A DNA stretch of 64,000 nucleotides from Streptomyces angustmyceticus (GCF_019933235.1 NZ_CP082945.1:3348001-3412000); one strand, 5' to 3'; counted from the first letter of the stretch, positions 46,454 to 55,320 are shown. Made by a program: numbers and translations. The notes: generated from the sequence alone by a model not told the origin.

Positions 46454-46723
46454 TCAGGCGACCGCGTCCTCCGGTGCCTCGGGGGGCGTGGCGTGTACCG
46501 CCACCTCGTCGAGCGAGAGGCCCAGCGCGCCGGCCAGCGCGGCGACCGTGAAGAACGCCGGGGTCGGCGCCCGGCCGGTCTCGATCTTCCGCAGCGTCTC
46601 GGCGGAGAGTCCCGCCGCCGCGGCGACCTCGACCATGCTCCGCTCGCCGCGCGCCCTGCGCAGCAGCACGCCGAGCCGCTCACCGCGTTCGCGTTCCCAA
46701 GGGGTCAGTGGAGTGCGCACCAT
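46454..46723 (-). CDS. XRE-family helix-turn-helix regulator
   Basis: 89 residues, a single XRE domain: ERGERLGVLLRRARGERSMVEVAAAAGLSAETLRKIETGRAPTPAFFTVAALAGALGLSLDEV. It is divergent from map2 across a 124-base gap containing an iterated operator, so it very likely represses itself and the peptidase. ATG at 46723 is chosen because the domain begins there. Similar XRE-methionine aminopeptidase pairs are, by memory, common in Streptomyces. Confidence 0.85.
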   Translation of the reverse strand: MVRTPLTPWERERGERLGVLLRRARGERSMVEVAAAAGLSAETLRKIETGRAPTPAFFTVAALAGALGLSLDEVAVHATPPEAPEDAVA

Positions 46724-46735
46724 GCCCGTGATACT

Positions 46736-46771
46736 AATACCGGTAAACAAATACCGGTAAAGAAATACCGT
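46736..46771. promoter_or_regulatory. Iterated operator between the XRE gene and map
   Basis: 14-base direct repeats AATACCGGTAAACA (46736-46749) and AATACCGGTAAAGA (46750-46763), then a half copy AATACCGT (46764-46771). Each full unit holds the palindrome TACCGGTA. The A/T-rich block begins 12 bases from the XRE start. Confidence 0.8.
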
Positions 46772-46847
46772 CTGCTGCTGCCGTCGCCCCCGTGCCCTGC
46801 GGTGCGGTGCCGCGCGGTGCGGCCGACGGTGAGAGGGAGGTCGGACC

Positions 46848-47615
46848 ATGGTGGAGCTCAAGACGGACGCGGCACTGGACGCGATGCGGGTGGCGGGCCG
46901 GGTCGTCGCCGACGCGCTGGCGGCGGCGCGGGCGGCGGCCGCCCCGGGCGTGCGGCTGCTGGAGCTGGACGAGGTCGCCCGTACGGTCCTGCGCGAGGCC
47001 GGCGCGGAGTCGCCGTTCCTCGGCTACCGCCCGTCCTTCGCCCCCACCCCGTTCCCCGCCGTCCTCTGCGTCTCCGTCAACGACGCGATCGTGCACGGCA
47101 TCCCGGACTCCTCCCGGCTGCGCGACGGCGACCTGGTGAGCATCGACTGCGGCGCCCTCGTGGACGGCTGGGCCGGGGACGCCGCCCTCAGCTTCACGGT
47201 CGGCACCGCGAGCGCCGAGGACCAGCGGCTGATGGACACCACCCGGCAGGCGCTGGAGGCGGGCATCGCGGCGGCCGTGGTCGGCGCCCGGATCGGCGAC
47301 ATCTCCCATGCGATCGGCAGCGTCGGACGCGCGGCCGGCTACGGCATCCCCCGCGACTTCGGCGGTCACGGCATCGGCCGCCAGATGCACGAGGACCCGT
47401 CGGTCCCCAACGACGGCCGCCCCCACCGCGGCTTCGTCCTGCGCCACGGCCTGGTCCTCGCCATCGAGCCGATGTTCCTGGCCGGCGGCAACGACGCCTA
47501 CGGCGAGGACGGCGACGGCTGGACCCTGCGCACCACGGACGCCTCCCGCGCCGCCCACTTCGAACACACCGTGGCAGTGACCGACGAGGGCCCGCGCGTC
47601 CTGACGACGACGTAG
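46848..47615 (+). CDS. map: Type I methionine aminopeptidase
   Basis: 255 residues, removes N-terminal Met from nascent proteins. Metal ligands are visible in order: SIDCGAL (Asp), DAALSF (Asp), GGHGIG (His), AIEPMF (Glu) and FEHTVAVT (Glu). Streptomyces carry several map genes; pairing with an XRE regulator makes this a regulated accessory copy rather than the ribosomal-operon one. ATG follows GAGGGAGG. Confidence 0.95.
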   Translation: MVELKTDAALDAMRVAGRVVADALAAARAAAAPGVRLLELDEVARTVLREAGAESPFLGYRPSFAPTPFPAVLCVSVNDAIVHGIPDSSRLRDGDLVSIDCGALVDGWAGDAALSFTVGTASAEDQRLMDTTRQALEAGIAAAVVGARIGDISHAIGSVGRAAGYGIPRDFGGHGIGRQMHEDPSVPNDGRPHRGFVLRHGLVLAIEPMFLAGGNDAYGEDGDGWTLRTTDASRAAHFEHTVAVTDEGPRVLTTT

Positions 47616-47719
47616 ACGTAACGGGGCGGCGGGGTGGAGGGGCGGCCACGGAGGAGGCGGGGCGGCCGCGCTGAACGCAGACGTCCGGGAGCGGGTGTCG
47701 GGCGTCGGGGCGGGCGGGT

Positions 47720-47814
47720 GTGGCGATGGCCGGGTACGAGACCAGGAGTGGGCGGACGTGGCGGTGGCCGGGTACGGGCCCAGGGGTGGGCGGACGTGGC
47801 GGCCGGCGGGGGTG
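47720..47814. repeat. 38-bp tandem repeat, two and a half copies
   Basis: Units starting GTGGCGGTGGCCGGGTACG at 47720-47757 and 47758-47795 plus a partial third. It fills the gap after map and before the next gene. Confidence 0.85.
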
Positions 47815-47863
47815 AGCGTCAGGTGGGCGTCGGGGTGCCGGGGTGGCGTGACACCATCGGGGC

Positions 47864-48361
47864 GTGATCGACCTCGGCTACTCCCTCTCCCGCCGCTTCC
47901 CGGATCCGCCGCAGACGGACTACCGGACCGCGGACGTGCGCGCGCTGCGCCACGACCTCTTCTGCGGCGACGTCTACCTCGCCGACACGAAGACGGACCG
48001 CGAGCTGTCCACGGCCTGGGGCTGGGTGCCGGTCCTCGACTTCGCCTGGGCGCTGTGCGACATCGTCGAGCAGCTCGACACCGACCCCCGCGGCAACCGC
48101 TCCGCCCGCCCGGTCCACGCCGAGCTGGACTTCACCGAATCCGCGGACCGGATCTTCTTCGAGCGCCGCTTCGGGTGGGTGGACGTGGACGCCGACTGGA
48201 TGCCGGCCGACGAGGCCCCGCTGACCTTCAACCACGCCGCGCTGCGCCGCGAGGCCCGCGACTTCCTGCACGACCTGATCGCCGACCTCACCGACATGCA
48301 CGACGGGCTCGGCGACAACCCGGCCATCTGGGACCTCCAGGCCCGCTTCCCCCGGGTCTGA
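47864..48361 (+). CDS. Conserved hypothetical protein
   Basis: A 165-residue acidic, Trp-rich soluble protein: YSLSRRFPDPPQTDYRTADVRALRHDLFCGDVYLAD at the start, ELDFTESADRIFFERRFGWVDVDADWMPAD in the middle and LHDLIADLTDMHDGLGDNPAIWDLQARFP at the end. It resembles a Streptomyces family of unknown function. GTG start at 47864. No membrane segment. It is convergent with the pentapeptide protein gene, 19 bases from it. Confidence 0.72.
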   Translation: MIDLGYSLSRRFPDPPQTDYRTADVRALRHDLFCGDVYLADTKTDRELSTAWGWVPVLDFAWALCDIVEQLDTDPRGNRSARPVHAELDFTESADRIFFERRFGWVDVDADWMPADEAPLTFNHAALRREARDFLHDLIADLTDMHDGLGDNPAIWDLQARFPRV

Positions 48362-48380
48362 GCGCCCGCGGGCCGGCGCC

Positions 48381-49049
48381 TCACTCCACCCGTACCCCTA
48401 TCTGCGCCGCGAACGCCGGGGCCAGATCGAGCAGTTGGGACGCGCTGATCACCGCGCCCGACAGCCGGTCGATCCCCCGGGCGACATCCACCGCGGCCGC
48501 CCCCCGCAGGTCGACGTCTTTCATCCGCGCCTCGGAGAAGTCCACCCGCGCCAGGGTGCAGTCGTCGAAGGTCACCCGCTCCAGCTGCGCGCCCGCGAAG
48601 TCCGCCTCGACCAGCACGCACCCCTCGAAGGCGACGTCGCGCAGCCTGGCCTCCCGCAGGTTCGGGAAGTCGATCTTCCCGCCGCGCACCACGACGCGCT
48701 CCAGCACCGCACCGTGCAGCTGGGTCCCGCCGAGCCGGGCGTCCGAGAGCTCCACATCGCGCAGTGACGCCTGGGAGAGGTCCGTGCCGACCCCGCGCAC
48801 TGCGCTCAGCACACTGTCGATGATCCGCGCCCGGCTGAGCACTGTCTCGTCGAGCGTGCAGCGCCGTACCGCGCAGTCCATGAAGCGGGCGCCGCGTGCC
48901 GACTGCCCGGCCCAGTCGGCGTCCGCGAACTCCAGCCCGTCGTAGTCCCCCTCGGTCTCCAGCTCGCCGCCGTCCCAGGCCGCCAGCTCCGGCAGGCGCA
49001 CCTCCGGCCGCCGCACCGCCCGCACCGTCCCCTTGCCGCGCCCCGCCAC
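48381..49049 (-). CDS. Pentapeptide-repeat protein
   Basis: 222 residues. The middle (about 65-195) is a run of A(D/N)Lxx-type fivefolds: DTSxARLGGTQLHGAVLERVVVRGGKIDFPNLREARLRDVAFEGCVLVEADFAGAQLERVTFDDCTLARVDFSEARMKDVDLRGA. These form a right-handed quadrilateral beta-helix that can mimic DNA; some members protect gyrase from quinolones, but most have no known role. GTG at 49049 after GGAAGG. Divergent from an empty stretch of 281 bases before the M24 gene. Confidence 0.88.
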   Translation of the reverse strand: MAGRGKGTVRAVRRPEVRLPELAAWDGGELETEGDYDGLEFADADWAGQSARGARFMDCAVRRCTLDETVLSRARIIDSVLSAVRGVGTDLSQASLRDVELSDARLGGTQLHGAVLERVVVRGGKIDFPNLREARLRDVAFEGCVLVEADFAGAQLERVTFDDCTLARVDFSEARMKDVDLRGAAAVDVARGIDRLSGAVISASQLLDLAPAFAAQIGVRVE

Positions 49050-49330
49050 GCGATCACCGCCTTCCGTGCTGTCCGCGCCGTACGTGCCGGTCGTCCCTGC
49101 CGGTCCGTGCCCGCACACCCCATCGTGGACCACGCCACTGACAATGCGGCCTGACCTGCGCAGACGCCGGGTGCAGGGACGGCGGGACGGGAGGGACAAC
49201 GGCCTCGTCGGCCGCAGCGGCGGCGGCCACGGCCGGGGCCGGGGCCGGGGCACGGCCGGGCCCGGAACACGACCGGGGCCCACACCGCACCCCGACCCCG
49301 AACACGCCCGCCGAGCCCCAACCCCTACCG

Positions 49331-50446
49331 CTACCGCACCACCGCCATCTCCCGTGCCGTCTCGTTCAGCCGGCGGCCGCCCGACTCCGTGCAGGTCACG
49401 ATGTCCTCGATGCGGACCCCGAACCGCCCCGGCAGATAGATCCCCGGCTCGATCGAGAAGCACATCCCCGGTACCAGCGGCAGATGCTCGCCCTCCACCA
49501 GGTAGGGCGGTTCGTGCGTGGTGACCCCGATGCCGTGCCCGGTGCGGTGGATGAAGTACTCGCCGTACCCGGCCGCCTTGATGATCTTCCTGGCCACCCG
49601 GTCGACGTCCTGGCACGCGACGCCGGGCCGTACCGCCTCGAACGCCGCCTGCTGCGCCTCCCGCACGATGTCGTGCACCTTGCGCTCCTCGGCGCCCGGC
49701 CGCCCGACGTGCACGGTGCGCGAGGTGTCCGACCCGTACCCGTCCTTGAGGCCGCCGAAGTCGAGCACGACCATGTCGCCGTCCTCGATGACCCGCTCCC
49801 CGGCCTCGTGGTGCGGGTTCGCGCCGTTGGGGCCCGACCCGACGACCGTGAAGTCCACCTGGCTGTGCCCGTGCTCGATCAGCAGCCGCGCCAGGTCCGC
49901 CGCCACGTCGGACTCCCGCCGGCCGGCGAAGCGCACCCGCAGGATCTCCTCGTACGTGGCGTCCGCCGCGGCGCCGGCCGCGGCCAGCCGCGCCACCTCA
50001 TGGGCGTCCTTGACGGCGCGCAGCATCGGCAGCGACTCCGACAGCGCGGTGTAGGCGGTCCCCGGGAGCGACCGCTGCAGCCCCAGCAGGTGCAGCGCCC
50101 AGGTCGCGTCGGACACCCCGTAACGCCCCTGCGGGTCCACCCACTTGGCGACCTCCGCGTACGGCTCCGAGCCGTCGGTCCAGCCCGCCACCTCCATCAC
50201 CGGGGCCCCGGGCGAGCACTCCGCGTCCGGGTACTCCAATACGGGCACCAGCAGCCGCGAGCGCCGCCCCGGCTCGATCACCAGGGCGGTCAGCCGCTCG
50301 GTGTCCGCGGGCGGCCGGTAGCCGCACAGCCACACCAGATCCGGCCCCGGCGTCACGATCAGCCCGGCCAGCCCGGCATCGGCGGCGGCCCGGCCCGCCC
50401 GCTCCATCCGGCGCTCGTAGTCCTCATGCGTCATCGAAGTCACCAT
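49331..50446 (-). CDS. M24-family Xaa-Pro peptidase
   Basis: 371 residues: N-terminal creatinase-like domain and a C-terminal pita-bread metallopeptidase domain. Ligands are in VVLDFGG (Asp), GYGSDTSRTV (Asp), RTGHGIGVTTHE (His), SIEPGIYLPG (Glu) and VRIEDIV (Glu). It cleaves Xaa-Pro peptides; peptide preference is unknown. ATG at 50446 or 50434. It is followed on the same strand by nothing for 280 bases, and the ferredoxin-P450 operon lies upstream. Confidence 0.92.
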   Translation of the reverse strand: MVTSMTHEDYERRMERAGRAAADAGLAGLIVTPGPDLVWLCGYRPPADTERLTALVIEPGRRSRLLVPVLEYPDAECSPGAPVMEVAGWTDGSEPYAEVAKWVDPQGRYGVSDATWALHLLGLQRSLPGTAYTALSESLPMLRAVKDAHEVARLAAAGAAADATYEEILRVRFAGRRESDVAADLARLLIEHGHSQVDFTVVGSGPNGANPHHEAGERVIEDGDMVVLDFGGLKDGYGSDTSRTVHVGRPGAEERKVHDIVREAQQAAFEAVRPGVACQDVDRVARKIIKAAGYGEYFIHRTGHGIGVTTHEPPYLVEGEHLPLVPGMCFSIEPGIYLPGRFGVRIEDIVTCTESGGRRLNETAREMAVVR

Positions 50447-50581
50447 GCCGGTGAACTTACGCCCGCGCTCCCCTCCCGTCCCGTCAAAAATCCTCTCCCG
50501 AGGGCCTCTTCACCCCACCAGTGCACCGCGCCCCCGTTCACCTTTGCGGCGGCCTCGCCCCCGGGGTCCTCGCCCGGTCCT

Positions 50582-50785
50582 TCAGGCCCCGCCCCTCCGC
50601 ACCTCGATGGCCAGCGCCGGGCAGCGCGCCGCGGCGTCCTCCACCGAGGCGTGCAGCGCGTCCGGCGGGCCGGCGTCGAGGAGCACGACGATGCCGTCGG
50701 CCTCCCGCTGGTCGAAGACCTCCGCGGCGGCCAGCACACACTGACCGGCACCGACACACCTCTCCTCGTCGACGATGACCTTCAT
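50582..50785 (-). CDS. Small ferredoxin, P450 partner
   Basis: 67 residues. CVGAGQC near 10-16 and a later CPALAI Cys give the CX5C..C(P) pattern of the [3Fe-4S]/[4Fe-4S] ferredoxins that donate electrons to Streptomyces P450s. The DEERC start and ATG with GAGAGGA upstream fit. It lies 105 bases downstream of the P450 gene on the same strand, so it is the probable redox partner. Confidence 0.92.
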   Translation of the reverse strand: MKVIVDEERCVGAGQCVLAAAEVFDQREADGIVVLLDAGPPDALHASVEDAAARCPALAIEVRRGGA

Positions 50786-50890
50786 GGGGTTCCTCTCTCG
50801 TGCGGGTGTTCTTCCGTGGACGCTCGCGCGCGGGTTCGGGGGCGAGGCGGCGGCCCGGGCCGGCGGGCCGACGCCGGCCGGGCCCGCCGC

Positions 50891-52183
50891 CTACCAGGTC
50901 ACGGGCAGTTCGTGGACGCCGTAGATGAGCATGTCGTCGCGCATCGGCACCTTCTCCGCCGGTACGGCCAGGCGCAGGCCGGGGAACCGGTCGAGGAGGG
51001 CGGAGAGCGCGGCCTTCATCTCCACCCGGGCCAGTTGCTGGCCGATGCACTGGTGGATGCCGTGCCCGAAGGCCAGGTGCGGGCTGTACGGCCGCCGCAC
51101 GTCCAGCCGGTCGGGGTCGCCGGAGAACCGCTCGGCGTCACGGTTCCCCGAGGTCACCGAGGCGAGCACCGTGCTGCCGGCCTCGATCAGGTGGCCGCCC
51201 AGCTCCACGTCCTCCAGCGCCACCCGCCGCAAACCGAACTGAATGATCGTCAAGTAGCGGAGCAGCTCCTCGACGGCGTTGTCCATCAGCGAGGGGTCCG
51301 CGCGCAGCGCCGCCAACTGGCCGGGGTTGCCCAGCAGGCACATGGTGCCCAACGCGATCATGTTCGCCGTCGTCTCGTGCCCCGCGAGCAGCAACAGCGC
51401 CCCGACTCCGGCCACTTCCTCGTCGGTGAGCCGGCCGTCCTGCATCAGACCGCTGAGGATGTCGTCGGTGGGGGCGACGCGCTTGGCGAGGGCCAGTTCG
51501 TGGATGTACCGGTGCATCGCCAGGTGGGCCTGCCGCGCCTCCTCCTGGGTCGCGTCGAGCCGGAGCATGGCGCTGGAGTCCCGCTGGAAGTCCGCACGGT
51601 CGGCGTACGGCACCCCGAGCAGCTCGCAGATCACCAGCGAGGGGACGGGCAGGGCGAAGTCCCGGACGAGGTCGGCCGGCCCGCCGGCGGACGCCATCGC
51701 GTCCAGCTGCTCGGCGACGATCCGCTCCACGGCCGGGGTCAGCTGCCGCATCCGGCGCACCGTGAACTGGCCGGTGAGCAGCCGGCGGATCCGGGTGTGC
51801 TCCGGCGGGTCCATCATGAGGAACATCCCCGGCGGAGGCGGCGGCAGCGGCGTGTCGGCGGGCGCGGGCGAACCGAGCCGCGCCGGGCGGCGGTTCGCGC
51901 CGAACCGCGGGTCGGCCAGTACGGCCCGTACGTCCTCGTGCCTGGTGACCAGCCAGCCGGTCGCGCCGTCCGGGAAGGTCACCGGGGCGATCGGGTCCTG
52001 TTCACGCAGCGTCCGGTACTCCTCCGGCGGGTCGAAGGGGCAGGTCCGGACGGTGGGCTGGGGCCTGGGCGCGGGACGGGGGGCGTCGGTGGCGGGCCGG
52101 GCTCCGGTGGCGGGGCAGGCACCCGTGGTGGGGCGGAGGTCGGTGCCGGGCCGGGTGTCGGCGCCGGGCGGGGTGTCGTTCAT
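50891..52183 (-). CDS. Cytochrome P450
   Basis: 430 residues. Helix I AGHETTANMIALG (oxygen activation), ExxR in EELLRYLTI, and the heme loop FGHGIHQCIGQQLARVEMKAAL with Cys. The FRL/MDPPEHTRIRRL region and length match the CYP105/107-like soluble bacterial class. An unusual N-terminal 45 residues are Pro/Thr/Ala-rich (PGADTRPGTDLRPTTGACPATG). Start ATG at 52183 overlaps the DUF3159 stop by four bases. Substrate unknown. Confidence 0.93.
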   Translation of the reverse strand: MNDTPPGADTRPGTDLRPTTGACPATGARPATDAPRPAPRPQPTVRTCPFDPPEEYRTLREQDPIAPVTFPDGATGWLVTRHEDVRAVLADPRFGANRRPARLGSPAPADTPLPPPPPGMFLMMDPPEHTRIRRLLTGQFTVRRMRQLTPAVERIVAEQLDAMASAGGPADLVRDFALPVPSLVICELLGVPYADRADFQRDSSAMLRLDATQEEARQAHLAMHRYIHELALAKRVAPTDDILSGLMQDGRLTDEEVAGVGALLLLAGHETTANMIALGTMCLLGNPGQLAALRADPSLMDNAVEELLRYLTIIQFGLRRVALEDVELGGHLIEAGSTVLASVTSGNRDAERFSGDPDRLDVRRPYSPHLAFGHGIHQCIGQQLARVEMKAALSALLDRFPGLRLAVPAEKVPMRDDMLIYGVHELPVTW

Positions 52184-52950
52184 CGAACGGTCCTTTCCAT
52201 GACGGTGCATTCGGCGACGGTCGCTTCCGTGACGGTCGTCTCCGCGGCGGTCGTCTCCGCGGCGGTCGCTTCCATGGGGCGGGGGGACGGATCGGCGCTC
52301 GTCCCGGCCCGCGCGGGGCGGGCGGCGGGGCAGCGGTGCGTACCGAGGGCGCGCCGGTGGACGCGCCAGCCCAGGAGTGCGCCGAGCCCGAAGACGAGCG
52401 GCCCGAAGACATCGACCGAGCCGAGGGCGACGGCCTGGCCGGACAGGTACAGCGGGATCTGGACGGACAGCATCAGGGCGTTTCCCGTGAAGAGCACCAG
52501 GCTGCCCCTGGCGAAGGCCCGTCGGCGCACCGCGCAGCGGCGCCATGCGGTCCCCTCGCCCGTGAACAGCCCCGCCATCACGCCCAGCGGCGGCCACCCG
52601 AGGAGGATCAGCACGGGCGCCGCCACGGCCGTCGCGCAGTGCAGCAGCAGGTGCGGGAGGAAGAAGGTGGTCGCGTCTCCGGTGCGGGCGGCCAGCGCGC
52701 CCTGGACGCAGACGAAGCCGAGGACTCCCAGCGCGCGCCGTACCGATTCCCCGCGCACCACCCGGTGGACGAAGACCCCGGCCCCGGCGGTGAGGGCGAG
52801 CGCCAGCGCGACGGCGAGCCGGTGCGTGACGGCGAAGGTCAGGGTGAACCCGAAGACGGGCACGAGGTCGGTCACGGTGCCGCGCAGCCGGCTGCGCACG
52901 GCGGCCGGGACACGATCCGCGTCGTCTTCGTGAACTGCGGCACGGTCCAC
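52180..52950 (-). CDS. DUF3159 membrane protein
   Basis: 256 residues with five or six hydrophobic helices between about 25 and 205: VFGFTLTFAVTHRLAVALALAL, VLGFVCVQGALAARTGDATTFFLPHLLLH, VLILLGWPPLGVMAGLFTGEG and others, as in DUF3159. The last 35 residues are a repetitive Thr/Glu/Ala tail (TAAETTVTEATVAECTVMERTV) encoded by a 15-base tandem repeat. The stop overlaps the P450 start, so the two are translationally coupled. It may act on the membrane or lipid step of the same pathway. Confidence 0.88.
   Translation of the reverse strand: MDRAAVHEDDADRVPAAVRSRLRGTVTDLVPVFGFTLTFAVTHRLAVALALALTAGAGVFVHRVVRGESVRRALGVLGFVCVQGALAARTGDATTFFLPHLLLHCATAVAAPVLILLGWPPLGVMAGLFTGEGTAWRRCAVRRRAFARGSLVLFTGNALMLSVQIPLYLSGQAVALGSVDVFGPLVFGLGALLGWRVHRRALGTHRCPAARPARAGTSADPSPRPMEATAAETTAAETTVTEATVAECTVMERTVR
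52186..52275 (-). repeat. 15-bp tandem repeat at the DUF3159-P450 junction
   Basis: Six units of 15 bases (52186-52200, 52201-52215, 52216-52230, 52231-52245, 52246-52260, 52261-52275) of the GACGGTCGTCTCCGC type. They encode five-residue repeats and carry the P450 ribosome site. In-frame expansion or loss would keep the frame. Confidence 0.9.
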
Positions 52951-53120
52951 GGGCTCTCCAGGCTTCTTCTCGGCGGTCGGTGCTCTTCCCGGTCTCGTGG
53001 CTCAAGAGAAACCGGCCTCCCTGACCCGTCCCGGTCGGGAACCTGACCGTTGCCTGACGGCCGCCGCGGCCCCGGGGACCGTGGGCCGCCCCGGGGAACC
53101 GGCGGCCGGGGCGGCTCGTT

Positions 53121-53885
53121 GTGGTCGCAGACTCCATGACCCGATTGGTGCCTGCCATGCCCTCCGCCTCGCCGACGAGCGGCGCACCGTTGCCCCGGGG
53201 GACCGGGCAACGGCTGCTCGTCGTGGACGACGACCCGCGGACCGCGGAACTGCTGGAGACCACCCTGAGCCTCGCGGGCTACGCCGTGACGACGGCGGGC
53301 GGCGGCGCCGAGGCCCTGCGCGCGTACGAGACGCGGCCCCCGGACCTGCTGGTGCTGGACGTCATGCTGCCCGACACCGACGGCTTCACGGTCTGCCGCC
53401 GGCTGATCGGCCAGGGGGCGCGGCTGCCGGTGCTGTTCCTGACCGCGCGGGACTCCGTCGAGGACCGGGTGACGGGCTTCGCCATGGGCGCGGACGACTA
53501 CCTCACCAAGCCGTTCAGCCTCCCCGAACTCCTCGCCAGGGTGCACGCCTTGCTGCGGCGGGCGGGCCGGTCCGCCGAGGAGAGCCCGGTGCTGCGCTTC
53601 GCCGACCTGACCGTCGACGAGGGCAGCAGGCGGGTGCGGCGCGGGGACCGGCTGATCGCGCTGTCGCCGACCGAGTACGCGCTCCTGCGCTACCTGCTGA
53701 TCAACGCCGACCAGGTGATGTCGAAGGAACAGATCATGGACCACGTGTGGCAGCACCGCTTCGGCGCGGGCGTCGTCGAGAAGCTGGTGTCCCGGCTGCG
53801 GGCCAAGGTGGACGCCCACTCCCCCGCCCTGATCCACACGATGCGCGGTTTCGGCTACAGCCTGCGGCTCCCCGGAAGCGGCTGA
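53121..53885 (+). CDS. OmpR-family response regulator
   Basis: 254 residues: receiver domain (about 30-145, LLVVDDDPRTAELL, acceptor Asp80 in LLVLDVMLPDTDG, LTARD, YLTKPF Lys) and an OmpR winged helix (about 160-250, ALSPTEYALLRYLLINADQVMSKEQIM). It pairs with the histidine kinase that follows after one base. GTG at 53121 or ATG at 53136 could be used. It is divergent from the DUF3159 gene, sharing a 170-base region, so control of that operon is plausible. Confidence 0.93.
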   Translation: MVADSMTRLVPAMPSASPTSGAPLPRGTGQRLLVVDDDPRTAELLETTLSLAGYAVTTAGGGAEALRAYETRPPDLLVLDVMLPDTDGFTVCRRLIGQGARLPVLFLTARDSVEDRVTGFAMGADDYLTKPFSLPELLARVHALLRRAGRSAEESPVLRFADLTVDEGSRRVRRGDRLIALSPTEYALLRYLLINADQVMSKEQIMDHVWQHRFGAGVVEKLVSRLRAKVDAHSPALIHTMRGFGYSLRLPGSG

Positions 53886-53886
53886 G

Positions 53887-55320
53887 ATGGCCGGCACCCG
53901 GCGCGGCTCCCTGCGGGCCCGGCTGACGGCCGGGGTCGTCCTGCTCGCGGCCGGGGGCATGGTGGCCGTCAACGCGGTGTCGCTGATCGGGCTGCGCCTC
54001 AACCTCGTCGACGCCGCCGACGCCACGCTCGCCAAGGCCCGCGCCACCGTGCAGCACCGGGTGCGCGACCGCGCCGCCCCGGTCGACGGGGCCGGCCTCG
54101 ACTCCCTGGTTCCCGACGGCTTCTACGTCGCGCTGGTCGACGACCGCGGCCGGGTGGTCGCCCAGACATCGGCACGGGACCTCAGCGGCCGGCGCCGCGC
54201 CCGCCCCGACCTGCCGGCACCGGTCCCCGACGGGTTCGCCGACCGGCCCCGCACCCTGCCGGCGCGGGGCGCGCCCGTCCCGCGCTACCGCACCAGGACC
54301 TTCCGCCTCAACCGGCCCGCCACGATCCGCCCGGCCCGCGGCGCACCGCCCCGGCGCTTCGAGCGGGTCGTGGTCGCCAAGAGCCTGCAGCCGGCGGACG
54401 ACGTCGTGTACTGGCTGATCGGCGCGGACACCGCCGCCACCCTGGCCGCCCTCGGCGGCATCGTGCTGCTCAGCCGCGGCGTCCTGCGCGTGGGCCTGCG
54501 GCCGTTGCGCGAGATGGCCGCCACCGCCACGGCCGTCGCCGACGGCGCCATCGACCAGCGCATCGAGGTCGCCGGCCACCACTCCGAAGTGGGCGAGGTC
54601 GCCACCGCCCTCAACCGCGCGTTCGACGAACGGCAGCGGTCCGAGGAACAGCTACGGCAGTTCGTGGCCAACGCCTCGCACGAGCTGCGCACCCCGCTGA
54701 CCACGATCCGCGGCTGGGCCCAGCTCCATCTGCACGGCCTGGCCCAGGACCCCGCACTCGTCGAACGGGCGATGGAACGCATCGAGGGCGAGGCGGCCCG
54801 GATGCACGCCACGGTCGAGGAGTTGCTGCTGCTCGCCCGGCTCGACCAGGGCCGCCCGCTCGACGACGCCCCGGTGAACCTCGGCGCGCTGGCCGACGAC
54901 GCCGCCGCCGATGCCCGGGTCCGCGACCCCGGCGCGCCGGTCACCGTCGAGGTGCGGGGCGAGGTCTTCGCCGCCGGCGACGAGGACCGGCTCCGGCAGG
55001 TCCTGCAGAACCTCCTGGGCAACGCCCTGCGCCACACCCCGCCGGGCACCCCGATAGCCGTCACGGCACGCGCCCTCCCGGACGGCACCGCGGAACTCAC
55101 GGTCTCCGACGAGGGCCCCGGCATGTCCCCCCGGACCGCGGCCCGCGTCTTCGAACGCTTCTACCGCGGCGAGGAGGCCCGCGCCCCGGCCGCCGGCGGC
55201 ACGGGCCTCGGCCTGAGCATCGTCAAGTCGATCACCGAGGCCCACGGCGGCACGGTCACCGTCCGCACCGCACCGGGCGAGGGCAGCACGTTCACGGTCC
55301 GGCTGCCTGCGGCGCGTTGA
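53887..55320 (+). CDS. Sensor histidine kinase
   Basis: 477 residues: membrane helix (about 12-36), a periplasmic sensor region (about 37-175), second helix (about 178-200), HAMP, HisKA with His265 in NASHELRTPLTTIRG, and HATPase_c with LGNALRHTPP, DEGPGM and GTGLGLSIV. It phosphorylates the response regulator encoded one base upstream. The periplasmic part is Arg/Pro-rich and has no recognised ligand fold. ATG at 53887. Confidence 0.94.
   Translation: MAGTRRGSLRARLTAGVVLLAAGGMVAVNAVSLIGLRLNLVDAADATLAKARATVQHRVRDRAAPVDGAGLDSLVPDGFYVALVDDRGRVVAQTSARDLSGRRRARPDLPAPVPDGFADRPRTLPARGAPVPRYRTRTFRLNRPATIRPARGAPPRRFERVVVAKSLQPADDVVYWLIGADTAATLAALGGIVLLSRGVLRVGLRPLREMAATATAVADGAIDQRIEVAGHHSEVGEVATALNRAFDERQRSEEQLRQFVANASHELRTPLTTIRGWAQLHLHGLAQDPALVERAMERIEGEAARMHATVEELLLLARLDQGRPLDDAPVNLGALADDAAADARVRDPGAPVTVEVRGEVFAAGDEDRLRQVLQNLLGNALRHTPPGTPIAVTARALPDGTAELTVSDEGPGMSPRTAARVFERFYRGEEARAPAAGGTGLGLSIVKSITEAHGGTVTVRTAPGEGSTFTVRLPAAR

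Noticed and set aside
49484..52933. A 1149-codon plus-strand frame opposite the peptidase, ferredoxin and P450 genes
   Set aside because: It crosses three well-supported genes antisense and lacks any domain.
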